Assembly: GCA_028283245.1 (NCBI GenBank)
Contig: JAPYNU010000082.1
Span: 1-40,654, forward strand
Reading direction: 5' to 3'
Source of the DNA: Candidatus Aldehydirespirator catecholifindens
Lineage (GTDB): Bacteria > Actinomycetota > Acidimicrobiia > Acidimicrobiales > Aldehydirespiratoraceae
DNA: 40,654 bases
Below the pieces are notes generated by a model. It ran no database searches. It had not been told where the DNA came from and saw nothing but the letters and a program-made list of their open reading frames with translations. The translations under genes and the position numbers were made by a program. Below are positions 1 to 7,741 of the stretch, piece after piece. Position 1 is the first letter of the stretch, and every line of letters begins with the position of its first letter.

Positions 1-110
1 ATCATACAGAGTATTTATAAATATTGAAATATACCTAAATAATAGTAGCTTGCTACCTGTTGTTGTCTGGGTGTTGCGGCTGTGGCTGCGGTCGCTACGG
101 TCATGTGACG

Positions 111-809
111 ATGAGCAACCGTGTGAAGGTCCCTAGTTCTCGCCGCACGTCTTCGTCGCCAACAGCGGCGGCATCTGGTCGGGCCGGTTCTAATCGGCGA
201 ATGCTCATCATCGCCGTCCTTGTGGTTGCGACGCTGGCGGTGATCGTGGCGCTGCTGGCATCAAGGGACGCCAACCGCAACGACTCCAGTGACTCCAGTG
301 CTGCAGGCCAAGTCGCTGATGTCAGCATTGAGGGTGCCGCACTGCCGGTCTATGAGGGTTCTCAGCCCGACCCGGCTCTGCGGACAGCGGCCCCTGCTTT
401 CGCGGCCACCTCTTTCAACGGCAACGAGATGAGCGTGCAGCCCGGCGACGGCACCGCCAAAGTGATCGGCTTTTTCGCGCACTGGTGCCCGCACTGCCAG
501 CGGGAACTGCCACGAATAGCCGACTGGCTCAACAACAATCCACTCCCCAACGGGGTGGAAGTCATTGCGGTCAGCACTTCGGTTGACTCTGGGCGTGGCA
601 ATCATCCGCCCTCTGAATGGTTTGAGTCGGTGCAGTGGCCCGCAGCCGTAGTGCGCGACTCCCAAACCAACGAGATTGCCTCCGCTTACGGCTTGCAAGG
701 CTTCCCTTACACGGTTGCTGTGGATGCCAATGGCGATGTCTTGGCCAGGGTCAGCGGCGAATTGAGCGACCAAGACTGGGAGTCGCTGCTCGCTTTCGCC
801 GCCTCTTAG
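111..809 (+). CDS. Membrane-anchored thioredoxin-like (TlpA/ResA-type) protein
   Basis: A 232-residue protein with a basic N-terminus, one membrane segment at about residues 31-50 (LIIAVLVVATLAVIVALLA) and an extracytoplasmic thioredoxin-like domain. The active site is WCPHC (Cys126, Cys129) inside GFFAHWCPHCQRELP, followed by the GFP cis-proline segment near the C-terminus. TlpA/ResA proteins are thiol-disulfide reductases working outside the membrane, for example in cytochrome c maturation or oxidative folding; the substrate here is unknown. ATG 111 is preferred over upstream TTG 60 and GTG 105 because the extra residues are a Cys/Gly-rich stretch unlike a secretion signal. The first 110 bases hold only AT-rich sequence and no recognised gene. 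The stop codon lies inside the first unit of an 11-bp repeat shared with the end of the converging helicase gene. Confidence 0.85.
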   Translation: MSNRVKVPSSRRTSSSPTAAASGRAGSNRRMLIIAVLVVATLAVIVALLASRDANRNDSSDSSAAGQVADVSIEGAALPVYEGSQPDPALRTAAPAFAATSFNGNEMSVQPGDGTAKVIGFFAHWCPHCQRELPRIADWLNNNPLPNGVEVIAVSTSVDSGRGNHPPSEWFESVQWPAAVVRDSQTNEIASAYGLQGFPYTVAVDANGDVLARVSGELSDQDWESLLAFAAS

Positions 810-857
810 CTCCCTCTTAGTCTCCTCTTAGCTCCCTCTTAGTCTCCTCTTAGCCTG
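803..857. repeat. Five 11-bp tandem repeats (CTCTTAG core) joining two convergent gene ends
   Basis: Units begin at 803, 814, 825, 836 and 847 and alternate CTCTTAGCTCC and CTCTTAGTCTC, so there is also a 22-bp dimer period. Each unit carries TAG on the plus strand and TAA on the minus strand. The upstream gene stops at 807-809 in unit 1 and the helicase stops at 850-852 in unit 5. Because 11 is not a multiple of three, the array places stops in every frame on both strands. Confidence 0.9.
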
Positions 858-3800
858 CTGCGAAACCCATCGTGCAAACGATGCTGGGTTCTGCATCGGC
901 ACCGTCAGACGGCGGCGGCACGCAGAGACGTTTGTCGTTGTGAAGGTCCACCACTAGGGCGGCGAGATCATCCACGCTTCTTTCGCTCAAAGCTCTCGAC
1001 AGGCGGTGAGTGGCTTGCTCATACAGCGAGAGTTCGTTCATGGCATCGTGAGCGGCTGACAGATCGGCTTTTGTGAACAGCAGATTGTCTGCGAGGTTGT
1101 CCATCTGTTCGTGAAGTCTGCGCCAGACTTTGCCCCTCACTCCTTGAAGAGCGCCGGTGGCGCGCCCAGGCGGAGTTCGCAGCGGCCCGCCTAGCGCGAC
1201 TGCGGTCAGGTCGTGATGGTCCGCTAAGCGTGGCGCGCTTGCAGTATTGGGTTGGCATTCGGCGAGACTCAGAGCTTCTTGAGGAGTGACGCGCCGTGCC
1301 TGTCCGTTGGTTTCCACGAAAGCGAAAGCGTCGGCACCGGTCATGTTTTGAGTGTGAACTAGCACGCCGCTGCCGAAGCTTCCACCGTTGGCATCGGTGT
1401 TGCTGTTGTCGGTGTTGCTGTTGCTGTCATTGCTGTCGGTGCTGTCGGCGGTTACGTGTTTGGTGGAATAGACAATGTTGGGCAGCGAAGCCACTCGCTT
1501 GGCAATGTCGGGATGGTTGCGTTCGGCGTGTCGCCAGATCTCATATGCCATTGACACTGGATCAACATCCTCTGCTGCCGTTGTGCCTGGCCCGTAGGCG
1601 GAATGCTCGTCGTAGACACCAGAGATGATCTGACGCTCGCTTGGGTCGCCGAGGAAGGTCTCGTCTGAGCCGAGCAGCCGGGCGTTATCGCCGAGACGCT
1701 GACGGATGCGTCCCCGCAGGTTGATCTCGTCTTCGATCGACTCCGCTGGCAGCAGCGTGTAGACCAGCACTTCGGGTGAGTCTTGGCCGATGCGGTCAAC
1801 GCGTCCGGCTCGCTGCACCAGCTTGACGATGGCCCACGGCAGGTCGTAGTTGACGATGATGTGAGCGTCTTGGAGGTTTTGACCCTCCGACAGAACGTCG
1901 GTGGACACCAGCACTCGCAACTCGTCGGTGACTGTCGTGCCAACGGTTTCGCCTTCGTCGCTGCCGCCGCTGTCGTCGCTGCCATGGCTTTTGCCGATGC
2001 CGATGCGGTCAATGGCGAAGCTGTTGGATTTGGGCGAGAAACGCCGTGCCAGCGCCGTCGGGTTGTCGGAGTCGCCGGTGACCATCCCCACAGCTTCGAC
2101 CCCGCGGCGCAGCAACTCTTCATTCACGTAATGGGCGGTGTCGGCTGCTTCGGTGAAGATCAGCACCTTGGCATCGGGATAACGATGCGTGAGCAGCCTT
2201 GCCAGCGCGTTGATCTTGCCGTCACGCTGAGAGTCCCACGCACCGAAGCGCTCAAGCATCTCTTCGATGACTTCAGCATCGTGGCGTAGGTCTTGCGCTA
2301 AAGAGTCGACGAACATGTGGTGAGGTGCCCAGCGGATCGCTTTGGGGTTCTTGGCTCGCAGTTTGTCGTAGGCAACAGCGGCGGTGTCGTCAGCGGAGTC
2401 ATCAGCAGAGTCGAACAAGGCCGTGACATCACCGTGTTCGCTGCTGTCTTCAGGGTCGGTGTCTACCTCGGCAGCCCACAACGTGTTGTCAACTGAGCCG
2501 ATAGGCACCGGCAGGCGGTTGTGGAGCGCATGTGCTGTGACCAGGTTTCGCAGCCGATGACGACGCAACGTCGCCGTGAACGCAGGCCCCGAAGACGATA
2601 GACGCTTGAACATTGTCACCCTAGTGAATCCCATCAGGTTGCCTCGCGACGATTTCTCTAGGTCATCTACCAGACGACGCTCGGCGGGATCCGCTGGCTC
2701 GAAGTCGTCACTGATGTAGTTGCCGAGGCGGTAGCGGGGCAACAGCAGGTCGCGGATCGCATCAAGCGTGTCGTCTGAAGCCATCGCATGAGCCGGATCA
2801 TCTTTGTCAAGGGTGCGCTCGGTGGGTTTGGGGATCCGTTTAGGGAAGTAGAAGCGTCTACCGGTGCCGAACTCCAGATACCGGCGGCCCTGCTCGTCAA
2901 CCTCGGCGTAGTTGTCTTCAACGAAGCGACGGGTGCGCCGCACCAGATACTGCGACATCAGCGCCTGCCAGTCACCGAGATGTTCCGATCGTTTGAACGC
3001 GCCCAGCGTGGAGGTGCGGCCGTCGCAGGCCAGAGCGAAGTCCGCCTCACCAGCCTCGGCTATAGCCCGCTCGGGCCGCAGGCCCAGGTCAGTGTCGGGC
3101 CGGATGAATAGCGACAACTGCGAAGCGAGATCACCGAGCGCTTTGTTGTAGGGGGTGGCGGTCAACAGCAGCACCCGCGAGTCGTTGTCGGCGATATAGC
3201 TCTGTAGCACGCTGTGGTCGCGGCGCTTATCGCTTCTGAGGTTGTGCGCCTCGTCGATTATCACCAGCCGGTAGCGGCGAGCATCAGGCAGAGTCTGATG
3301 CACCATCGACAGCGACTCAACTTTGCCGCGCACTTCGTATTCGTGCAGATACGACTCCCACATTTCGGTGAGGTTCTTGGGGCACACCACCAATGCCTCG
3401 AAGCCTTGCTCCTCTTGCAGCAGCCGCGCCACAGCGGTGCCCACAAGGGTTTTGCCGAGCCCGACCACATCACCGATCATGGCACCGCCTTTGCTCATGA
3501 TGATGCGCGCCGCGATCTTCACCGCCGCGGCCTGAAAGTCCAGCAGCTTGTCCTTCATTGAGGCAGGCAACCCGTATTCGATGAGCCCCTCGCGGGCTTC
3601 TTTGGAGAGATGCCAGGCCATCTTCAGATACACCAAAAACGGGTCGAGCTGATCCTTCGATGCCCACGAATCGTGCAGCGTGTCGGCCAGTTCGGGCATC
3701 GCATCCACAGTGAACGGATCACACCAGCGGTCCTCGAACCAGCGAGCCAGTTTGTCGGTGGCATCACCGTCCACCACATCTACGTTCAACTCGCCCTGTT

Positions 3801-4308
3801 CACGCAACCCGGCCACTGTCATATTCGATGAACCCACATAACCGATACGAGGCGCGGCGCTGTCGTCACGGTGACACAGATAAAGCTTGGCGTGAAGCCG
3901 ATGCGCTGTGTGCAGTCGCACTTGCACGTCACCGTCGTTGATTTGGCGTAGCAGAGCCCGTAGCGCTGTCTCGTCGCCTTCGCTGGGCAGACCGATCTGC
4001 AACTGCTGGCGATACTCGTCTACCGTCTCGGTTTTGAAGCGGGCAGCCGTGCGATTGTCAGTCGGTTCGGTTGGGCGCATCCGAGTCAGCCGACGCATTT
4101 CTTCGCGAGGTGTTTCGTGGATGCCCACCAGCACACGAGCCTTTGGTGCTCCTGGCCTGCGGGGCAGGGCATCCACTGCGTCGGCTAGCAGTTTCCAGCC
4201 CCGCAGATTGAAATAGCCGATGGCCGCGTCAAGCCGATACGACGAGCCCAACGTCTGAAGCAACTCAGCTTCGGTGCCGCGCTCAATGTTGTCAAGGATC
4301 AGCGGCAT
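850..4308 (-). CDS. PLD-like nuclease domain fused to SNF2-family helicase
   Basis: An 1152-residue protein. Residues about 1-200 form a phospholipase D-like domain with HAKLYLC (His139, Lys141) and GSSNMT (about 160-164), the HxK/N signature of one PLD half-site. An SNF2-type motor follows: Walker A GLGKT (283-287), DEAH (352-355), LTATPYN, and a helicase C domain containing VSTDVLSEGQNL and QRAGRVDRIGQ. Acidic or Asn/Ser-rich linkers interrupt the C-terminal half. PLD-SNF2 proteins occur next to adenine methyltransferases in restriction-like defence loci, and a large N6-adenine methyltransferase lies beyond the toxin-antitoxin pair here. The resemblance to the DrmD/DrmMI pair of DISARM is partial because no DrmA or DrmB is visible. 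ATG 4308 is chosen because upstream in-frame sequence is a 12-bp repeat encoding RQTT. Confidence 0.85.
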   Translation of the reverse strand: MPLILDNIERGTEAELLQTLGSSYRLDAAIGYFNLRGWKLLADAVDALPRRPGAPKARVLVGIHETPREEMRRLTRMRPTEPTDNRTAARFKTETVDEYRQQLQIGLPSEGDETALRALLRQINDGDVQVRLHTAHRLHAKLYLCHRDDSAAPRIGYVGSSNMTVAGLREQGELNVDVVDGDATDKLARWFEDRWCDPFTVDAMPELADTLHDSWASKDQLDPFLVYLKMAWHLSKEAREGLIEYGLPASMKDKLLDFQAAAVKIAARIIMSKGGAMIGDVVGLGKTLVGTAVARLLQEEQGFEALVVCPKNLTEMWESYLHEYEVRGKVESLSMVHQTLPDARRYRLVIIDEAHNLRSDKRRDHSVLQSYIADNDSRVLLLTATPYNKALGDLASQLSLFIRPDTDLGLRPERAIAEAGEADFALACDGRTSTLGAFKRSEHLGDWQALMSQYLVRRTRRFVEDNYAEVDEQGRRYLEFGTGRRFYFPKRIPKPTERTLDKDDPAHAMASDDTLDAIRDLLLPRYRLGNYISDDFEPADPAERRLVDDLEKSSRGNLMGFTRVTMFKRLSSSGPAFTATLRRHRLRNLVTAHALHNRLPVPIGSVDNTLWAAEVDTDPEDSSEHGDVTALFDSADDSADDTAAVAYDKLRAKNPKAIRWAPHHMFVDSLAQDLRHDAEVIEEMLERFGAWDSQRDGKINALARLLTHRYPDAKVLIFTEAADTAHYVNEELLRRGVEAVGMVTGDSDNPTALARRFSPKSNSFAIDRIGIGKSHGSDDSGGSDEGETVGTTVTDELRVLVSTDVLSEGQNLQDAHIIVNYDLPWAIVKLVQRAGRVDRIGQDSPEVLVYTLLPAESIEDEINLRGRIRQRLGDNARLLGSDETFLGDPSERQIISGVYDEHSAYGPGTTAAEDVDPVSMAYEIWRHAERNHPDIAKRVASLPNIVYSTKHVTADSTDSNDSNSNTDNSNTDANGGSFGSGVLVHTQNMTGADAFAFVETNGQARRVTPQEALSLAECQPNTASAPRLADHHDLTAVALGGPLRTPPGRATGALQGVRGKVWRRLHEQMDNLADNLLFTKADLSAAHDAMNELSLYEQATHRLSRALSERSVDDLAALVVDLHNDKRLCVPPPSDGADAEPSIVCTMGFAAG

Positions 4309-4344
4309 GGTCGTCTGCCCTGTCGTCTGCCTTGTCGTCTGCCT
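4309..4344. repeat. Three 12-bp tandem repeats abutting the helicase start codon
   Basis: Units at 4309-4320, 4321-4332 and 4333-4344, plus-strand form TGTCGTCTGCCT (first unit GGTCGTCTGCCC). On the helicase strand each reads AGGCAGACGACA and ends directly before the ATG at 4308. The purine-rich AGG or GGG of each unit is the only ribosome-binding-like sequence near this start, so copy number may influence translation. This is inference. Confidence 0.75.
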
Positions 4345-4386
4345 CGCAGTTGGCCGCACCGGTGTGCGATTCTGGCATTGGTTGAC

Positions 4387-4570
4387 GTGCTAAACCAGCA
4401 TCGACCGTTGTGCAAAATCAGCATTGAGTGTTGTGCAATACCAACATCAGATGCTGTGCGATACCTGCATCCGCTGCTGTGCAAAATCAGCATTGACTGT
4501 TGTGCTAGACCTACATCAGGCTCTGTGCGAAAACTACATCGGTTGCTGTGCAAAACCAGCATTGATGAAG
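4387..4570. repeat. Array A: eight degenerate 23-bp tandem repeats between divergent genes
   Basis: Eight contiguous units start at 4387, 4410, 4433, 4456, 4479, 4502, 4525 and 4548. All begin GTGC, and the common skeleton is GTGC-N7-(G/A)CAT-N8. Units 2 and 5 match at 22 of 23 bases, and units 3/6 and 4/7 are also pairs, giving a 69-bp higher-order repeat. The array fills most of the 359-bp gap between the helicase (minus) and the DUF433 gene (plus), the only long non-coding stretch in the window. Between 4571 and 4667 there is AT-rich sequence with a possible -10 (TATTAT at 4581) but no convincing -35. Confidence 0.85.
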
Positions 4571-4667
4571 GATTCCATGGTATTATGGTTATATGTAAGC
4601 CTATCTGGAGCGCACTGTCGGTGTCTGAAGGCCAGATAGCAGTTCGTTCTGCGTTAGCTTTGGTGCT

Positions 4668-5330
4668 GTGACACAACTTCTGACTGCTGATATCGAGCAC
4701 CCCTCTGACACGGCCGCGCGCCTGTCGAAGGGGATTTACTCGTTCCCGCAGGCGGTGGACATCGTGGGGCGACGCAACGGTGTCCCCCGTGAGCAACTGC
4801 GTCGCTGGCTTGCGGTAGTTGTTGCTCCGACGGGTGGCGCTCACTCCATTGAGACGATCAGCTTCCTTGACTTGGTAAGCCTTGAGGCTGTGTGCCGCTT
4901 TCGCGGAAAAGGAACGTCGCTGCAGAAGGTTCGCAAGGTGCTTGAGGCTCTGCGCAGTGCCGAGCCGGATGTGGCATCTCCGTTGGCTCACCGTTCGTTT
5001 TTTACCGATGGTGTCAATGTGTGGGCCGACGTAGTGGGCAACATCGAAGAGATCGTCGGTCGCGATCGCCGACAAATGGCGTTGCGGGATGCTGTGCGGA
5101 CCTTCGCCGACGAGATCCGCTTTGTCGACGACATCGCTGCAGCCTGGGACATCTCTCCCTGGGTAGGGATTGATCCCAAGGTGTGCTTCGGAGCACCGGT
5201 GGTTCGCGGTACCCGCATTCCTGCGAAGACGATCACGGCCAATCTGGCAGATGCCACTGCCGAAGAGGTCGCCAACTGGTACGAACTGAGCGTCCGTCAG
5301 GTGAGAGGCGTTGCCGAGTTCGCCGCTTAG
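4668..5330 (+). CDS. DUF433-domain antitoxin with N-terminal helix-turn-helix
   Basis: A 220-residue protein. The N-terminal part (YSFPQAVDIVGRRNGVPREQLRRWL) resembles the winged helix of MerR-like regulators. The C-terminal part, about residues 163-220, has the DUF433 signature DPKVCFGAPVVRGTRIPAKTI. DUF433 proteins are antitoxins usually paired with a DUF5615 PIN-like toxin, which is the next gene; the two overlap by 20 bases. The antitoxin probably neutralises the toxin by direct binding and may repress its own promoter. Start GTG 4668 is used. The pair runs opposite to the flanking helicase and methyltransferase genes, so it looks like a module lodged within that locus. Confidence 0.85.
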   Translation: MTQLLTADIEHPSDTAARLSKGIYSFPQAVDIVGRRNGVPREQLRRWLAVVVAPTGGAHSIETISFLDLVSLEAVCRFRGKGTSLQKVRKVLEALRSAEPDVASPLAHRSFFTDGVNVWADVVGNIEEIVGRDRRQMALRDAVRTFADEIRFVDDIAAAWDISPWVGIDPKVCFGAPVVRGTRIPAKTITANLADATAEEVANWYELSVRQVRGVAEFAA

Positions 5331-5742
5331 ACCTGCCGGGTTTCGGTTCTGTCTCGACGCAAACCTCTCATACAGGGCTGCAGATGCCGTTGATTCGAGC
5401 ATTGCTGAAGTTATCCATATCTCGCGTGTAGCCGAACTCTCGGTAGATGAACTCGGTCGCTCCGACGCATCTGACGAGAACATTGCGCGCTGGTGCGCTG
5501 AGAACGAAGTCGTGCTGGTCACATGCGATGATGACTTTCGTGGACGCACTGCCCGCACCAGCGCACTGACAAAGTACGGGGTTGAGGTCATCGTGTTCGC
5601 CTATCAAATCTGCGGCTTACAGAATCAGATCGACACTGTTGCGAGATGTGTGACCAGTTGGCAGAAACGCTTAGAGGTGCTGCCCTATGAGGGGCGTGTC
5701 TGGATTCAGCACAGAACAGGTGGGCTGAGTCCAGATCGGTAG
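5311..5742 (+). CDS. DUF5615 PIN-like toxin
   Basis: A 143-residue protein partnering the DUF433 antitoxin. The family signature is visible: FRFCLDANLSY at the N-terminus, the acidic stretch DASDENIARWCAENEVVLVTCDDDF, and a central GVEVIVF strand. Asp residues in LDAN, SDEN and CDDDF are the expected metal ligands of a PIN-like RNase fold. Members are predicted ribonucleases kept silent by the antitoxin. No ATG or GTG precedes the conserved LDAN, so TTG 5311 inside the antitoxin gene is the probable start, consistent with translational coupling. Its stop lies 11 bases from the convergent stop of the methyltransferase. Confidence 0.8.
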   Translation: MPSSPLRPAGFRFCLDANLSYRAADAVDSSIAEVIHISRVAELSVDELGRSDASDENIARWCAENEVVLVTCDDDFRGRTARTSALTKYGVEVIVFAYQICGLQNQIDTVARCVTSWQKRLEVLPYEGRVWIQHRTGGLSPDR

Positions 5743-5752
5743 TCGTCATCGT

Positions 5753-7741
5753 CTACTCTTTGTTGCCGAAGACCATGCGGTCTCGCAAGTTGCCAGCCGC
5801 TTCAAATGCGTCCTCGTCAAGCCCCCAAGCTTTTGCTAGGAGCCAATCAGCTTTATCGGTTAGATAACGCAGCTTCAGCATGTTGTAGCGACCAACCTTG
5901 ATGCCTGCGTTTGTTTGCCATGCGAGATGTTTGGGCATCTCATTCTGAAGGGTTCTTGACAGCTCGAGTAGAATAACGAGTTCCATGTCACCCGGTGAGC
6001 GCTTGGAAAGCCGTTCGATGTCACCCGGGAACGCTGAAAGCGTGCTGCGGGTGACATGGAACTCGTCGCCGTACATCATCCACCATAAGTAAGCCCATCT
6101 GCCAGCGAGCATCACTAGAGCCAGATCACGGTGTTCGCAGCAATCGAAATAGAGATATCCGGTTCGCTTGCTCTTGGGATTTGCCGCTCGGCCTGTAGTG
6201 GGGTCCACAGATGGCGGCTCGTCCCTGAATACGCTCAAGAAGTACCGTGCAACAGTCTTGAATCCGACTCGGTGCTCAGTAGGTTTGGTGAGCAGACTAG
6301 AAGCAATATTGGAATTTGATTCTACAAGACGACTGACGGACGCGTTGATGACGGGGTCGGAGAAAGGCCACTGAGGAATTGACACGCAGTCGGTTAGCGA
6401 CTTAGTCACACGAACAAACTCAAGGTTATGAAACAACCGATCTCTTGTACTTGACAGCCAACGGTTGCACCTGGTAGTTATGGTATCGCTCGTATATGAG
6501 CGCTCGTTTCTTGCAGTGACGATTGAGTTTCTAACGTCTGCCGATCCAGCAAATAAGCTGTCAGGGCGTTTGGCATATGAGGATGCCCACACATCTCCAA
6601 GTTGTGATCGAAGGAATTCGCGCAGTGATAGGAACTCTCGACTGAAACACAGGGAGTGCATGACTATCATGGCGAAGCGGCCGGTTTTGTTTATTAGGGT
6701 GGTGGCTCGTTCCATGCATACTGCGTAGAGGTCGGGGCATTTTTCGGTTTTATAGCCGACCCAGGTGTAGTCGCTTACCAGGCTGGTCTTGATGTAGGGC
6801 GGGTTGCCGATGACGACATCGAAGCCGCCGTTGCGCCACACGCTTGGGAACTCGACGAACCAATGGAACGGACGATGCGAGTTGCGCCACGCCTCGAAGT
6901 TCTCGGTCTCGTCTCTCATGTCGTGAAGGAGCGTGTCGGCCATGTTGCGAGCGGCATCCAGTTTCGCTCGGAGTTTCTGCTTTGCGCTGGTGTGGTCGAG
7001 GCTGCCCGTGTCGGTCGCCTCCGCCTCGATGTAATCGTCGAAGACTTGCGCGATCTGCTTGGCGGTTGCTTCCACCTGATCAAGCTGGGCCACATGGTCG
7101 AGCCGCTGACTGAACAGCCGCTTAGTAGCGTCGGCTTCGTCGGCAATACCGACCAGCAGATTGCCGGTCTTGATGTTGAAATCCAGATCGGGGAGCGGTT
7201 CCAGCAGCCCCACATCATCGACCTGAGCAGCGAGTTTCAAGAACAGGCGCAGTTTGGCAATCTCGGGAGCTTCGTCCATCAAATCAACGCCGTAAAGGTT
7301 GTTGAGACACAACGTTTTGAGCATCCGGTAACGCTCGCTGGGATGCTTGCGGGCATCGTGCAAGAACTCCGCACATTGTTCATCGCCGTGCCGGTCTTGA
7401 AGCTCGGCGGCTCGCCCCAGCAGCGCCGCATAAAGCGGGTCAAGCACTTCAAGCGCTGCAAACAAAAACGCTCCCGACCCGACAGTCGGATCACAGATCG
7501 TCAACGACCGCAAAACGCCGAAAGCAGTGTCGCATTCTTCGGCTGTGGCGAGCTGAGCGAGATAATCGCCAATCAGTTCGCGCATGTCGAGGTTCTCGGT
7601 TATGGCGTCGTCAATGCTCCAGACACGTTGCGGATCCGACAGGCGCTCAAATTGTTGGCGGTAACGCTGCCGTCGATGCACCACATCGCACCAGCGTTCG
7701 CCTGCAAGCGCAAGCTCGTCGCTGGGCGGTGGCAACTCCAC
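5753..7741 (-). CDS. C-terminal part of split N6-adenine DNA methyltransferase (catalytic half)
   Basis: This is the distal part of a gene that would read 9078 to 5753 if intact. The fragment has 662 residues from a possible GTG at 7741. It carries methyltransferase motif I CDPTVGSGAFLFAAL (about 83-97) for S-adenosylmethionine binding and motif IV GNPPYIK (312-318), the adenine-N6 catalytic motif. A long target-recognition-like region and C-terminal domain follow. The frame stays open upstream through the GGAC repeat to a stop at 7904-7906, with no good ATG. It resembles Eco57I/PglX/COG1002-type methyltransferases of BREX, DISARM and type IIL-like systems. The upstream half is in another frame because of the 16-copy repeat. 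The N-terminal domain and motif X are not on this fragment, so alone it is probably inactive. Confidence 0.85.
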   Translation of the reverse strand: MELPPPSDELALAGERWCDVVHRRQRYRQQFERLSDPQRVWSIDDAITENLDMRELIGDYLAQLATAEECDTAFGVLRSLTICDPTVGSGAFLFAALEVLDPLYAALLGRAAELQDRHGDEQCAEFLHDARKHPSERYRMLKTLCLNNLYGVDLMDEAPEIAKLRLFLKLAAQVDDVGLLEPLPDLDFNIKTGNLLVGIADEADATKRLFSQRLDHVAQLDQVEATAKQIAQVFDDYIEAEATDTGSLDHTSAKQKLRAKLDAARNMADTLLHDMRDETENFEAWRNSHRPFHWFVEFPSVWRNGGFDVVIGNPPYIKTSLVSDYTWVGYKTEKCPDLYAVCMERATTLINKTGRFAMIVMHSLCFSREFLSLREFLRSQLGDVWASSYAKRPDSLFAGSADVRNSIVTARNERSYTSDTITTRCNRWLSSTRDRLFHNLEFVRVTKSLTDCVSIPQWPFSDPVINASVSRLVESNSNIASSLLTKPTEHRVGFKTVARYFLSVFRDEPPSVDPTTGRAANPKSKRTGYLYFDCCEHRDLALVMLAGRWAYLWWMMYGDEFHVTRSTLSAFPGDIERLSKRSPGDMELVILLELSRTLQNEMPKHLAWQTNAGIKVGRYNMLKLRYLTDKADWLLAKAWGLDEDAFEAAGNLRDRMVFGNKE

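Noticed and set aside
1370-1460. Plus-strand Cys/Arg-rich frame over the repetitive GTTGCTGTT region
   Set aside because: It is the antisense reading of the Asn/Ser/Asp-rich linker of the helicase.
4387-4570. CRISPR array
   Set aside because: Units are contiguous and all degenerate, with no constant repeat alternating with unique spacers, and no cas gene is present. The same applies to 31411-31586.
4299-5591. A 430-codon open frame on the minus strand covering array A and the toxin-antitoxin genes
   Set aside because: It lies opposite well-supported DUF433 and DUF5615 genes and reads through the degenerate repeats; the sequence has no recognisable domain, so it is an antisense shadow.
5753-7741. 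An independent stand-alone methyltransferase starting at GTG 7741
   Set aside because: The conserved frame continues upstream of 7741 through the repeat, the motif X domain is on the other fragment, and no ribosome-binding site is evident.
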